A DNA stretch of 64,000 bases from Stenopsyche tienmushanensis (taxonomy: Eukaryota > Arthropoda > Insecta > Trichoptera > Stenopsychidae): positions 186,001 to 250,000 of the forward strand of contig WACJ01000073.1 of NCBI GenBank assembly GCA_008973525.1, given 5' to 3'. The position numbers and the translations under genes were made by a program. Positions 31,926-44,650 of the stretch are shown in pieces. The notes under the pieces were generated by a model. The model worked only from the letters and a program-made list of their open reading frames with translations. It was not told the DNA's origin and did not search any database. How positions within the stretch are numbered: the stretch's first letter is position 1; each line of letters begins with the position of its first letter.

Positions 31926-33349
31926 CACCCCACACCACCCCCGAGCCCAAAAAAATTCCAATCTGAAATTTTGCCCGCGAGTGAACAACTTTTAACTAAT
32001 TACACCCGACGTGTACAAATACACATAAACAAAGAAGAGTCACAAGAGGGAGGTTTTGAAATCATGGAAACTTTAGCAGTTATCGCGATTATGTTAAGCT
32101 GCGAGATCAAGTGTCTTTGTCCTTTTAAAATATAACGTCCTTAATTAATCTCGTCTTATCTGCGACAAACTTTTTACGGCGTGAAAAAAAAATGCAATAA
32201 ATATAACAAATTTTTAATAAACATCCAAATAAGTGCGGAATAAAATGATGATAAATTCAACAAAGTGTATTTATACTGTGGGTTATAAATTTGTAAAGTG
32301 TCAAAGTGAACGAAGATTTGTGTACCCGTTTTAGTGACCAGTGCGTATTTTTTAAGCGGTTCCGTGATTTCAAATCTTTTTTATTGTGACTCCTATACAC
32401 GTTCGCAACATCAAATATATATGCTAAAATAAATTTAAATAAGAAATTATACCCTGTGGGCGTTATTTTTTTTAAAAGGGATGTAAATAAATATTTTTAT
32501 AATGGGCTTATCAATTTGCATCAATTAAAATATATTGAAGATGAGCCCAAACTCTACGTTTCGTCATAAAATATTCAAGATTAAACATTATGAAATTTTA
32601 AGACGTCGAGCGCTTCTTACGTTTCATTGTCCTCGAGTGTTCCATTTTAATGACATAAATTAATAAATTATCCTAATGTATTTCACGTCATTTTCAATTC
32701 GCGAAATAATTCCATTTTCGCGCATAAATGGGCGGAAAAAGCCCAAATTTTCTCCCACGGGCAATAATATCGAGTGCCGAATAATGACGACTCAAAGGAG
32801 AACATCGCGAACATTCCTTTGAATATAAACAAGCGTTTATCAATATCCTTTGTCGAATATCCTTCATACATTACTACCAGTCTTATATCATATCAAAAAA
32901 CATCGAAATAAATGGAAGATCGCGTATCTTCCGAAGGTGGCATCCTTTGTGCCCGCCTGTCTGCTCCGTTCGTGTCTGAGTCGACTTTACTTAGACGCTT
33001 AAAGGTACCAATTTAATAAAAGCCACACGTCTTGAAGCAAATAGATAGTGAAGTACAATCTTCCCCTATGATCGTAGAAAATTTGATTATCGGAAAAAAT
33101 GCTAGAATTACTCACGAAACCGTGTTATTTTTATGCACGTCGATGTGGAGCGTAAAATAGCCTCGGCGCCTAATGAGTTAATTTGAAATGCAAAATGGAC
33201 GCGAGCACGTACGTGCAGTATGATGCATTATTAAGGGTCACCATAAATATTGTCGTTTTTCCATGTGAAAATGAATTTATATTTTACGCTTGGTTATAAA
33301 ATGATTCGGCATTTTGGACTGGATTCTTGTCGTAAAAGATTCAAATTTA
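31926..33349. other. intergenic or intronic, nothing identified
   Basis: AT-rich with unique segments at 32560-33000. No coding feature supported. Confidence 0.5.
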
Positions 33350-33470
33350 TACTGTAAAAAAATCACTGTGCCAATAAAATTGGGAGATCGAACGTATTTA
33401 TATGTATTATCGATCGTCTCGATCCAGGTTTATCTTGTTAATAATTAATAAAATGACGCAGCAATTTTGG
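33350..33470 (+). repeat. SINE body, truncated copy
   Basis: AAATTGGGAGATCGAACG, then GATCGTCTCGATCCAGGTTT and AATTAATAAAATGACGCAG match the SINE body at 47290-47400. The tRNA-like head is missing. Confidence 0.65.
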
Positions 33471-34735
33471 TAACGAAAACATATCATAATATCCAAATAT
33501 TTCTTAAATGCCAATACTGTATCTGTTGACATAAAGACAATTTCATTCGTACCTTGAACTTTCATATCATCAGTATTCGAATTCAGCTGAAATATCAACT
33601 AATTTAGCACACCAAATATAAAATTATGACATTCAATCACCTTTATTATTAAGTCCATTTTGTAAAAACATAATATATTTGCACATAAAATGATCAATTT
33701 CGATTATAAATCATAGCGATTTGCGGAAGAGTATAATAAAAATCGGTTATAACGAACATTAAATAATCGATATAAATGGATTTAATAATTTTTAATCAAA
33801 CTTATTGCAAATTTACACTGCTCCTGTTTAAAACTCAAGAGTTATTACATTTATATTTTACGCAATGATTTTTCATTAATATATTTGTGTAAAAATATAT
33901 ATATTTCCTCGTTATAACCGTGATATTACCCTATGTTGCTTATAAAAACGATTTTAATGAGTAATTATTATTTAAAAAAACCACTACATTTAAATGCTTA
34001 TATATCATCATCAAAATTTTTGGAATCGTTTGTATGTTTTATTCATTTATTAAGGCGGCATAAAAAATATCTTGCTAATGTAAAGAGCCAAAAAATGTAT
34101 AGAAATATGAAAATCTTTTCTATGAAAGTCTAATAAGCTCAGCGAAACGACGATTTACAAGCCTGTGGCTTTTATTTATATTAAAGTAATTAAAAAATTG
34201 CTTGAAGCAACTGCGTAATTAGACCACGGCATCTGGACCGTAGCATTATATTACACAATAGTGTACTATCTTTTGAATATTTTTTTAATTTTAAAAGTAC
34301 AACATTAATTTGGTTCTGTATTATTGTAGTTGTGAAAATATTTTTTTGGACGAAGCGTTGATGTAAATGAAGGTCTTTAGGCGGATAAAATCGTATTAAT
34401 TCAAACAATCATTCCAGAATATTTTTTACCTCTGACATTAATTATAACTCTGAGCGTTGATCCTTAATGATAGCATCGTCTAATTGTAATTTGAACCCAG
34501 ACGAAATTTCGTAGTCATTAAGAATATCTGCTACAACCTAATGACCCATTCAATATATACAGTGAGAAGAGATTATGCTGAAAATGATTTATGAAATCCG
34601 ATTATGGATTCAAAATAATATTTAGATTTGGGCTGTGGAAAGGCAAAATTTGAATGCTGAATATATTAATTAAAATATTATCGATTGTAAACTTAAATTC
34701 GTTTTGTTGTTTGCAAGAATAGTGTGTAGAATAGG
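33471..34735. other. AT-rich intergenic sequence
   Basis: No gene or repeat recognised. Short frames at 33933 and 34190 are AT-driven. Confidence 0.5.
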
Positions 34736-35912
34736 ACAGTCCCAGAAGTACCCGACCTGATTAGACAATTAGACAAAAAAAATAATTTCTTAACATAGTC
34801 TTCTTTCAGCAAACTTTGCAAATCTTTTACCACCGAGCCATTTTTCCAAGTTTGGATAAAGAAAATAATCCGAGGGGGCTAAATCTGGCGAATAGAGTGC
34901 ACGAGGGAGCAATTCAAACTTTAGCTCATTGATTTTGGCTACTGCGAAAACGAATGTGTGAACTGGTGCATTGTCTTGATGAAACAACACTTTCTTTTTA
35001 GCCAAATGTGGGTGCGTATTTTCTTCTATTAGTTTCGTTATATAGTCATATAGCCAAAACGGACTAAAACTCGCAAAATTCCCAATTTCTCGACAAATTA
35101 TTTATTTCCGTCGCTGCAGATTAACACTTGTATTATATACTATAATACTTTGATGTGATTCGTAATTATATTACGGAGGAATACAAAAAATCTGAACCCC
35201 GTATCTATTATATTTCATATCGATATTCTCATTATTAGAGTCGAGGTGTAGTAAATACATCACCGGTGGGGAAAGATTAACATAACAATTTGAATGTACT
35301 GTATGTATGTATACATAGATTAGACAGTTACTGCCCCGTAGGCGTTGCCTAAGCTCGCCAATTAGTAGTTACGCCACTGTTTCCAAGCGTCTAGATTTCA
35401 GCGAGAATGTCTCGATTTAGTAGCCTTCAACGTGTTGGTGAGGTGTACGATTTCTGTTAGATAAATATTTCAATCCCGATTTTTTCGGGATTACGTTTAT
35501 TAATCCCGGGATTCTTGAGCATCTAAAACTGTCCGGGATCCCGGGATTGGATTCCCTATACACGGTTATGAATCGACGCAAAAACTTGGCTTTATTGCTG
35601 TAAAATATCGTCAAATACTCGATTGAAATATTCTTACGATGCTGTTTTTGTTCTGTTGTGAGCAAACGCGGCACCCATCTTGCGCACAGCTTTCTCATGT
35701 TCAAATTTTCGGTCAATATGCAAAATACAGTATTTTTTGAAATGTCTATCATATTATCTCACGTACTTTTAATCGACGGTCATCCATTATAATTTTGTAG
35801 ATTTTCTTCATTATTTCTTAAGTTTTATAAGGTAGTTACTTTCTATCAAAGTATTTTTTTTTAAAACAACATCTGCCATATATATGCACAAGACCGGGTA
35901 CTTTTGGGACAA
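34736..35912 (-). mobile_element. mariner, interrupted by a 385-bp repeat
   Basis: Ends CAGTCCCAGAAGTACCCGAC (left) and the reverse of GTCCCAAAAGTACCCGGTCT (right). Minus-strand pieces: KNTVFCILTENLNMRKLCAR, WVPRLLTTEQKQHRKN, KAKFLRRFITVYRE (region before the first catalytic motif, DE lost), and KKKVLFHQDNAPVHT, ELLPRALYSPDLAPSDYFLY (second and third catalytic Asp). The missing middle is replaced by the insertion 35168-35553. Dead element. Confidence 0.85.
35168..35553 (-). repeat. palindrome-rich 385-bp repeat, copy A
   Basis: Inverted relative to copy B at 38266-38648 and similar over its whole length. Shared words: GAGGTGTAGTAAATACATCA, CACCGGTGGGGAAAG, AGCGTCTAGATTTCAGCG, TTAATCCCGGGATT. 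One end carries stacked palindromes built on ATCCCGGGAT. It breaks a mariner. Confidence 0.85.
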
Positions 35913-37499
35913 TATCTGTAACAAACTAAAGTAATTATCTTAAATATACATAAGTTGGCAAATTGTAATAACAAAAGGGTGGGTCTTTCGATAAACAAGA
36001 CCATCAGACCAAATAAAGTGTACAAATAACAGCTTATAAACTAACAAACAGCGAAGAGAATACTCAGAATCTGGATTTATATCCGATCCTGAATAATAAG
36101 AGTCCAGGATCTAACCTATTAAACTAACATTTGGTAACGCTGTCTGCTTTTATTTCGGGTTCTTTTCCGGTTGCATTTCATGAAACAAATAAGAAGTTGA
36201 GTTATTTGCGCTGAAATAAATAATACATACAGGGCCTTCCCTATATTCAAAGTCAACATCGTGATTCGCATCGCAAATGTAGCCCAAGAAAGCATATGTG
36301 ACCCAGACTTTGTACAGCCTTACAGCAAGCCTTATTCCCGAATTCCATTTCTCGCTCCTCGAAAATACGTATCTTTTATGTTGACTGGTCCGGGAATCGT
36401 GCACAATTCATGGCAGACGATCGCAAAAGCATATCCAGCTTCGGAAGCGATTCCGAGTGAAAGATATGGATGTTGGGGCTTTTATCGAACTCCTTTTTTG
36501 TTCCCTGAACACCGAAAGTCTTTTAGCTGAAGTTATCCGATTTGTGCGATGTTCTTGCGTGTCTTCAGCTTCAATACCGCATTATTGTCTCGCCGATTAT
36601 AATGCTTAGAACCATCACGATCTAATAGCCCATAATTGGAGGTCCGCATACTAATTACAGCCCCAACAAACACTATTTGTAACATAATATGCTAACATAA
36701 ACTCTGGAATATTCTGTAGATTTTTCGAAACGAAAATTAAAAAGCTGAAAAAAAAACCGATTGAACATCACAAAAGCGTTCGATTGCGAAATACAAAAGC
36801 TCTACAATATGATGATAAGCCTTCGAACGTACGGCTAAAACAGATGGCAAACCGAATGGTCGTCAAACTTAAATAATTTATTTTTTTAATACCTCCTATT
36901 ATACCAGCCGCCATTAATTAGCAGCGGGTAGGAAATTACGGAATTTAATTCAATTGGGGGATGTTGCATCTTGTAGATTTCGAGGGTAGTTTTTTCCGCT
37001 TCCAGAAATCTCGCTGATAATTAATAGCTCCTTTGTTTTTCCCCTTCGTTCGAGAACACTTTCAATTAAGAGCGCTTCTCAAATATTGAGTACACCTTTA
37101 ATCCTTTAAAAATAAATACAAATTAATTTATCACATGAATTTCTTACATATTTTCTAATATAAGTATGTTAAAAAAATATATTCTAGACGTACGTGACCT
37201 TTATTTGTATGGACTCAAGACATGCATTGTATCTCACGTAGTATCATCCCTCAAAGCTTAAGTCACGTTCTAATGAATATTTAATAAAATGAGGGACATC
37301 TTATAAATAAATTATATACAAGTCGCATAAAAAATAAGAAGACCTAATATGTAGTTCATTTGATTGATATGCCCTAAAGTCGAAATCTGTCTATCATTTG
37401 ATGTTGAATTATAGCATATCGGTCAATTAGTTTGTGGGATGACCATTAAAATAATAGTTTTTAGACAAAATTCGACTTAATTCATCTATATAGTCTCCT
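35913..37499. other. intergenic, no convincing gene
   Basis: 36150-36540 is more evenly composed and has opposing 84- and 89-codon frames, but neither has a domain or supporting splice partner. The remainder is AT-rich. Confidence 0.45.
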
Positions 37500-38095
37500 T
37501 CAAGAGCGATATTTTAGTTCCAACGCTGATGAATGATTTTTATTTGGCCTCAATTTCGGCAACCACTTCTTCTTTGGAGCCGAATTTCTTTCCTTGGAGT
37601 ATACTTTTAGGTCTGCAAACAAGTAGTAGTTGCTGGAAGCCAGATCCGGAGAATACGGTGGACGGGAAAGCAATTTAAAGCGCAATTTCTGCAATTTTAT
37701 AATTGTTGTGATCGATTTCTGATATGGTAATTGATGATTCAAACACTATTTGCGTCCCAAAATTCGTCTTTTGTCAGTTGCTGTCCACTCAGCTGAATGC
37801 CAATTTTACTTTGGAGTATAGTCATGGATCCATTGTCACATACTGCATGAAAAAATACATTTTATTGCACTGAAACAACTCCAAACAGCGCTCCGAATTT
37901 TTGACGCGTTGTTCTTTTTGATGAGCAAACACGGTATCAAATTAGAACAGAGTTTTCTCATAGACAAATGTTGGTGCAAAATTGTGAATACTTTTTTTCT
38001 GATATCTTTAAGATGTCAGCTATTTTACGCAACATCAATTTACCAATAGCCAAAACTATTTTGTGAACTTTTTTATGTTTTCTGGAATGAGATTA
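37500..38095 (-). pseudogene. mariner transposase fragment
   Basis: The minus strand encodes KLQKLRFKLLSRPPYSPDLA, SSNYYLFADLK and a NSAPKKKWLP-type tail. Upstream shifted frames give a decayed RCLELF-type tract and a WTATDKRR-type tract. Mariner catalytic-core family, frameshifted; termini not found. Confidence 0.75.
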
Positions 38096-38242
38096 AGATT
38101 TTTACATTTTTTTGGAAATTACAAAAGTATCGTCAATAAAACCGCTGTAACTTGGAAACAAAACGTCAGATTATTATGAAATTATGGCACGTATTATTTG
38201 AAGTTATACATTATATGAATTTGTCCGTAATGGCTTCAATTA

Positions 38243-39043
38243 CAGTGTACTCTCGATTAGAGAATTGAATCCCAGGATCCCGGACAATTTTAGGTGCTCA
38301 TAAATCCCGGGATTAGTAAACGTAATCCCGAAAAAATCAGGATTTAAATATTTATCTAACAAAAATCGTATACCTCACCAGCACGATGAAGGCTACTAAA
38401 TCGAGACATTCCCGCTGAAATCTAGACGCTTGGAAACAGTGGCATAACTACTAATAGGCGAGCTTAGGCGACGCCTAGCGGCAGTAACTGTCTAATTTAT
38501 GTATACATATATACAGTACATTCAAATTGTTATATTAACCTTTCCCCACCGGTGATGTATTTACTACACCTCGACACTAATAATGGGAATATCGATATGA
38601 AATATAATAGATACGGGGTTCAGAATTTTTGTATTCCTCCGTAATATAGTCTAATGCAATTCCGAAATTCCGAGATTGAAATTTTAGCTCGAGATTGGAT
38701 TCCCTACTACTGGATGTTTAGTTTTCTTGAAAGTTTGCCTCTTATTTGCCAACTTACAAAAATATTCATTGCGATTTAGGCGGTCCAGAATCACATCTTT
38801 GCATTTTTTACATAGACGAAGCTTTATCGTACATATGTGCTATACTTTATTGGGACGTCGGATTACAGGGGGTGCCGGATTATATTGGAGCCGGATTATT
38901 GTAAAATGTTTTGAAAGCGTGGATAAGGAAAACATCCAAGAGTGGCTCGATCATGATTTTAACGTAAAATTTGATTATCTGTGTTTTTCAATTATCCGTG
39001 CCCTTTCTTCTCAGCACTAGTCCGGATAATCGAGAGTATACTG
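38243..39043 (+). mobile_element. Tigger/pogo-derived element carrying repeat copy B
   Basis: Flanked by TA. Left end CAGTGTACTCTCGATTAG; right end is the reverse of CAGTATACTCTCGATTATCC. 38890-39010 encodes SVDKENIQEWLDHDFN, like the acidic C-terminal tail of Tigger transposases. Most of the transposase is gone. Confidence 0.75.
38266..38648 (+). repeat. palindrome-rich 385-bp repeat, copy B
   Basis: Reverse-orientation relative of 35168-35553. Contains CCCAGGATCCCGG, AAATCCCGGGATTAG, GTAATCCCGAAAAAATCAGG and TTTCCCCACCGGTGATGTAT. Inserted just inside the Tigger-like left end. Confidence 0.85.
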
Positions 39044-40479
39044 TATATGTCATCCCATAAACTTATTGACTGATAAGTTATTCATACAAATACATATATT
39101 GATTATTAAATTGGTTTAAGCATAGTATTTGAGGCGTGGCTATTAAATAACGAGACCGATGATCTAATATTATTTACATTAGAAAACTCACTTATCTCCC
39201 ATTTATGTATCCACATATCTTTGCATTTTGGTCATATACTAATACAATAGTCATGATTTTTTATTAGATACATTGTTGTAATATTTCCATTGAAGAATTT
39301 CTATAAAGTCACATTTCATTGATATCATTACTAACATTTACTAAACTCCTTCATTTGGGGAATAAATGTATACTTTTTTTAAAAATGCCTCGTACATTAT
39401 TCCATTATAACGTTATGTATTCATATTTAACGATATAAAACTCTTTAGGCGCCTGTGGCGATATTTTGCAGCATTACATAGCACCTTGCAATTTGGTCGT
39501 AATATAAAGCAACCGATTGAAAGAAAGCATTAGATAGCATATCAATTTAGCACCATAACCGTGTAATATGAGCTACAATCGGATAGGCTATATAGCAGTC
39601 TACTTCGACTATAAATCATTGCAAATTGATGAGAGGTTACAAAAGTTGTATGAGGCATGCGATCAGTTAAGCACAGTCTGACGTGCGTATCCGAGCATTT
39701 TTCCGACGCCGGAAAATCCAGGTGCTCGAATTTTAAAATGGCATTGCCCGTGATTAATCGGAGTTGATCAAATGACTGATGTGCCGAAAGTTCCCGGACA
39801 CCCCGTCGTGGTCGCGCGCCGGGGTTGGGCAGCCACCCCGTAAAATTTTCACAGAAGATTAACCTGTTACTTTACATAATAAGAAAAGTTCGCGAAAGGT
39901 AAGCGCGAAGAAAAGTTTACAGTGGAAATTCAATGGTCCCTCTTCGGGGTTTTCCTGTGCCGGATGGCTGTATATCGCGCCTTGTTTTAATGTGATATTA
40001 TTATGCATGGGGTGTAATAAATCAACTGTGGCTCGCGAGCGGGGTGGCAGTGTCTGTCGTGCGAGGGTGTCGTTCGTTTCGCACACAGACAAGAGTAAAT
40101 GCTATTTTTGTTCGAAACCTATTTTAGGATAGCTGAAACAATAAAAAAAAGTATTTGACAAGCCCCCGTAAAAATTGACACATTCAAAAAGCATGGTTTA
40201 ATAAATCATCTATTATTGTTATCGACACGTGATCAATGTTCGTGATTGGGTATATTTTATCAAGGGTCTTGTTATGAAATATAAATCAAGTTTTCTATGA
40301 CAACAGTATATAGAATAACGTAAAGAACCAAATGAATGCGCATGCTGTTAGTCGAATCGACTACGAATCGACGACTAGTCTTTTAGGCTTCATGCAATTA
40401 TATTTGCGCTTGGGTAATCTAAAATTTCAAAATATGAAGCGTTGAAAATCCAAGAATATTTTATGGCGCTAAGTATGAA
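39044..40479. other. intergenic; mariner-end-like site and TE-poor block
   Basis: At about 39123, GAGGCGTGGCTATTAAATAA then CGAGAC resembles a mariner terminal repeat with no body. 39690-40100 is GC-richer and unique (TCCCGGACACCCCGTCGTGG, GGCTCGCGAGCGGGG) with no coding potential; a regulatory element is possible but unproven. Confidence 0.4.
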
Positions 40480-40875
40480 ATATAAAGTCGTTCAAATATC
40501 CGCTGTAGCTTTGCTTGGTGGCACGTATTCGGGAGGTCCATTATTCGATGACTTTGTCACATAAATCTGGGTGAATTTGCTGGATGGTTGCGATTTATAC
40601 ACACAGGTCTGTGATTTAAGATAGCCCCAGATTAAGATGCACTCAATCGCTCGTGCAGAATATCCATCGTGGCATGCGCTGTGTAGCGCCGTCTTGTTGG
40701 AACCACATGTCGTCGGTATCCATAACATTCAGTTCAAGTAAAATAAGTTGCTTATCATCGATCTGTAGCGCTCATTTTTGATGGTTATGGCAATGCCAGT
40801 TTTGTTTTGGATCAAACCAGACCAGAATCCACACCAAACATTGACTTTATCGACCAAATCTGATAGTTTTGCTTA
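40480..40875 (-). pseudogene. Tc1/mariner-superfamily transposase remnant
   Basis: Shifted minus frames encode VWCGFWSGLIQNKTGIAI, MDTDDMWFQQDGAT, then LIWGYLKSQTCVYKSQP, the FQQDGAT / LWGYLK blocks of DDE transposases. At least two frameshifts and stops. Confidence 0.75.
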
Positions 40876-41619
40876 TTCACATATCCATACATCCAAAAAT
40901 AGATCTCAAAATTCGCAAAGTTATAGGCCAACAAGGCTGAGGAGAGGGAAACTTAAAAAACTTTTTTCTCGAAACTACTTTTTCCAAGCTCACGGAATTG
41001 CTTCCACAAGCCCTAGATGAGCATTCTTTATGAAATTTAGCAGGAACATGTATAATAAACGTCTTCATCGTATAGACTAGAATTATCCAAAAATATTTAA
41101 AAGTTTTTATTTAATTAATAAAAAACTACAAAAAATGTTGGTAAAAACACATTTTTTTATTCAATCGCTCACTATTTTTTTATTTTTCAATATTTCTTTT
41201 CAATTATAGTCCAAGCTACACACGATATTATACAAAGTAAAAATATGTATAATTTTTTTGTTGCAAATTACTTGTTCAGGACTTAAAACTTCCGTGGTGA
41301 AGAATATCATCGCTCGCGCATCGATATACGTTATTCCTCCCACTTCCATTACCATATTTTGTCAAACTTTAAAAAACATTTTTATATTTAATAAAAATCG
41401 CCTAGTCAACAAACTAAATATCAACATTATATATTTAATATTTTTCGTATAAAAAAATGCTAAAAAATCGATCATTTTGTCTCGTGTTTTCCCACACACT
41501 CTCAGGCACAGCAGTGATGTTTTCATCAGACCTTGCAATTGACTCGAATTTGACCACCAAACGTTGATTTAGTCAAATTTATGTAATTTACAATTACAGA
41601 TCTGAATCTATTGTGTAAA
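40876..41619. other. AT-rich intergenic sequence
   Basis: No feature supported apart from homopolymer runs. Confidence 0.5.
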
Positions 41620-42010
41620 GTTTTTATTTTTCTTTGGTTCTTCTTTGAACAGTATAAAATTTACAGAATATTCAGTCTTCAAATCTTCAAATTTCTTCTG
41701 AACGATAAGAACTCATCTTTGATCTTCTCAGATTAAGATATTTTAATAAGACAGGCAGCTAAAACTAAATTCATCAACCTAAATATAAGACAATGGGGAA
41801 TCTCAGACTTCATTCAAAACCTTCTCCTTCACGTCTGCAAGCATATCTGAAATGTTCCTTTGAATAGAGTTATTGCATAGAGATATACGTCGTATCTTCA
41901 TCTCGTCGCTTTCCTCAAGTATTAACTTCATCATCTTCAACGTGCAGGGCTTAGAGGGCGTTTTTCCGAGTGTGTGAGGATTATCTTGTTTGAAAATTTG
42001 CAATGTGACT
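41620..42010 (-). pseudogene. ZBED-type hAT transposase fragment
   Basis: Minus frame 42003-41803: DNPHTLGKTPSKPCTLKMMK, EMKIRRISLCNNSIQRNISD, MLADVKEKVLNEV; then, in another frame near 41700, EKIKDEFLSFRR. The order fits the region just before and after the first catalytic Asp of ZBED5-like hATs. No zinc finger or dimerisation domain. Confidence 0.75.
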
Positions 42011-42842
42011 TCACGAGTAGTTGGGAGCCCCCTACAAAACTTTTTGTAACCTCCCTGGGGTTGGCAGTTTATGGCTCGATGGGACGTGCACTATGTCAAT
42101 AGTTATTTAGCATGTACTCTTTAAATAATTGGATTATAAGGCTCAAATTCAATATTGAAAAAGCTGAAATTTTTTATTCAATATTGAATGTTGCTGTTAT
42201 GATATATTTTGGTTAATATTAGGAATATTTTTTTGGCAATATTGTTAATATATTGTAAATGTTAATACAAAGGCGACAATAAAACAAAGAGTCGATCGAG
42301 CATCATTGCCGTGGGAAGACATGTTCTTCCCACTGGCTCCTGCTCTCGTAGCTGTGCTTTTTTTCTCAACATAATAATAAATTTCAAGATCCAGAAATAT
42401 TTTTTTCAACACAATTTCTTCTTATGCGTCCTCTTTCTACGGTTCGATAGTGAACGAACCCACGCAGACTGTCTATCGAGAAATATGAGTATTGGGAATG
42501 AACTCGCTTCCATGTAACAATATTTTAATTCTTGTTGCATATCAGGTACTCATAAATGGCCATACTCAACTCATACTAATGATATTTCATAATCTAAGTT
42601 TGAACCTGAAACTTATATATAATAACAGTCCTAGAATTAGTCATATACTTGATTATCTTTATATCTCTTCCTTACCATCAATGATATATTTTTTCAGAAT
42701 TTATATCCATTATTCTTTAAATATACAATTGTATTCATGAGGATCGAATGTAGATAGTTTCGAACTTTTAACGGAAGTCGTTAAAAAACGAATTGCAAAT
42801 TTGTATAGTTGGATACAAAGTTTCACAAGCGTCGTCTGCCTT
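42011..42842. other. intergenic, mostly unassigned
   Basis: 42020-42080 (CCTCCCTGGGGTTGGCAG) might be a hAT end near the fragment to the left. The rest is AT-rich. No gene. Confidence 0.4.
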
Positions 42843-43234
42843 ATGTCTGTGTGTGTCTGTCTATTTTTCTGTGCGTTTGTTAGTGCTTCCTTGCATAACG
42901 CTTATTTACTTGGCTTTGCAGCAACCATTGATATTCAATCGTGCTATGTGAAGCAATGTCATAAGGTAGGATCTCATTACATCGAGTGTTCGATTCATCA
43001 ACTTGATGCTATTTGTATAGTTCTTAACGTACCCCATTGAATTGCTTCCAGGACTATTATAAGAATTTCAACCCTTGTCCGATGAATAATGATTCGATAC
43101 CGTCGGCTGATGTTTATGTCCGATTCTCGGAACGTGTTTTTCCAGCATTGCAGCCCCCTGTGAAATATAATATTTTCAATTTTTCATCCCTTGGCGGAGT
43201 CATTCGTAACCATGCGAATAGATTTAGCTCGTAA
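42843..43234 (+). CDS. candidate two-exon small secreted peptide (101 aa)
   Basis: Exons 42843-42965 and 43052-43234 join in phase 0 across an 86-bp GT-AG intron (AAG|GTAGGA, CTTCCAG|GAC). The product starts MSVCVCLFFCAFVSASLHNA, a plausible signal peptide, followed by SCYVKQCHK and DYYKNFNPCPMNND; the C-terminal half is Asn/Phe/Ser-rich. AATAAA follows 20 bp after the stop. No family is recognised. Arguments against: the signal-peptide-like part is GT-rich simple sequence, and there is no other support. It could be chance. Confidence 0.35.
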
Positions 43235-43259
43235 AGCAAACAATAGCTTGGCAAATAAA

Positions 43260-44374
43260 CAGAAAAGTCACATACCAACTATCACAAACGACGTTTTTAT
43301 ATAAGGAGAGATTTATGAAATGTTCAGACGGGATGGTAGTAATTTCGCCTGGTGGTTTTATGGGAATGGAAGGTCGTATTCAACTGTTTTGATCGTCTGT
43401 AAATTCTATGTAAATTTTGTATGTTTGTTATTATGCCTACAATTGAGATAAACATGAATTTATGAAAGTTGGGATAAAACAAGCTTACAAGAACTAACAA
43501 TGTTGCCTAAAATTTTCGATTATTTGACTGGAAATACGATTCAGTTCATAAAAACTAGTTCAGCGTCTTCATTATCAAATTCTAATACGTTCAAAGTGGA
43601 GTTCATTCGTAATAAATCATAGGTCTTGTCATCGAGTTCCCCCTGCAAAATTGCCGAATCTTCTGCACCTGAGACCCTTTAATACGGGGGACTTAAGTTT
43701 GTTTCCTCAAATTCCGTTCACATAATCATCCCTTGTCTTATTGATCTTAGATTGTTCAACGGCCAAAAGTTGTGGGAATAAATTTATTCAATTACAAGCG
43801 GTATAACAATAACCATAGCAGGTTCAATTAAACCCATTGCTTTAGAATTTAGAGCATTAAATCGACCATAAAGACCAGGATATATTAAAACATATGCTGC
43901 ATGAGATTAAGGCCGTTATCCAGAGACTCTATTGCATATAACAATAAAGATTCGGAATACATGTAACTTTATCCAGACATTTGATATTATCAAAGCACGC
44001 CAAAAGCACAATAGAACTATGACAATCGACCGACGATCCAAAAACACATTTACGACTATTTGTTATATGCAGAACGTTTCGGTTGTGGATCTTGCGATGT
44101 ATAGTGAAATTTTCTTATCCAAGAATAACGTAGACTTAATTTAAGAAGAAAGTCTGATAAAACTGAGTGTAACTTTCTTAGCACCGGAGGGAAATGGGAA
44201 TGTGTTAAAAAGAAGGAAACTGCATCTGAACGCTTCTTGTATGCTGCAGCAAAATTAGGTCGATAAATTGCAGTGGAAAATTCTTTATTTTATTTTTTTA
44301 AATTTTTACCAAAACCATGTATTTTTAAATTCCAAGCCTATTTCAAGCAACATTAAAGATGATGAAGGCATGCG
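43260..44374. other. intergenic, nothing identified
   Basis: No open frame with recognisable similarity; no repeat matches noticed. Confidence 0.5.
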
Positions 44375-44650
44375 TTGCAAAATCATACGCTCTTAATAAT
44401 TATTTGAAAAGAAACGCAGTAGTATAGTTACGCGGTGTATTGCTGTGGGGCGTGCGTAGCGTGGACTGAAAGATTAGAATTCAAAAGTTTACGTACATGC
44501 TATAATGATCGTGTCAATATAAAAACCTTTTCGGATACACGCCCAATAACTCACCAAAGTTTCATTGCAATCAGATGAACGGTATAAGAATGTATACCTA
44601 GCAAACCCCTCGCTCTGCGACACACATTCATTGTTTATATACATACAATA
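44375..44650 (+). repeat. LINE-type 3' tail repeat
   Basis: ATACACGCCCAATAACTCAC, then AAAGTTTCATTGCAATCAGA and TGAACGGTATAAGAATG. Also shares TTAATAATTATTTGAAAAG and AAACGCAGTAG with 8375-8415. Same family as 8480, 45870 (reverse) and 60181. Confidence 0.65.

Noticed and set aside
31576..32135. Overlapping 90-165 codon frames in the CpG-rich block
   Set aside because: All frames are open because of GC-rich, stop-poor composition; Arg/Gly/Pro-rich products are typical of this artefact.
36150..36530. Opposing 84- and 89-codon frames
   Set aside because: Mutually antisense, no family resemblance, no splice partner found.
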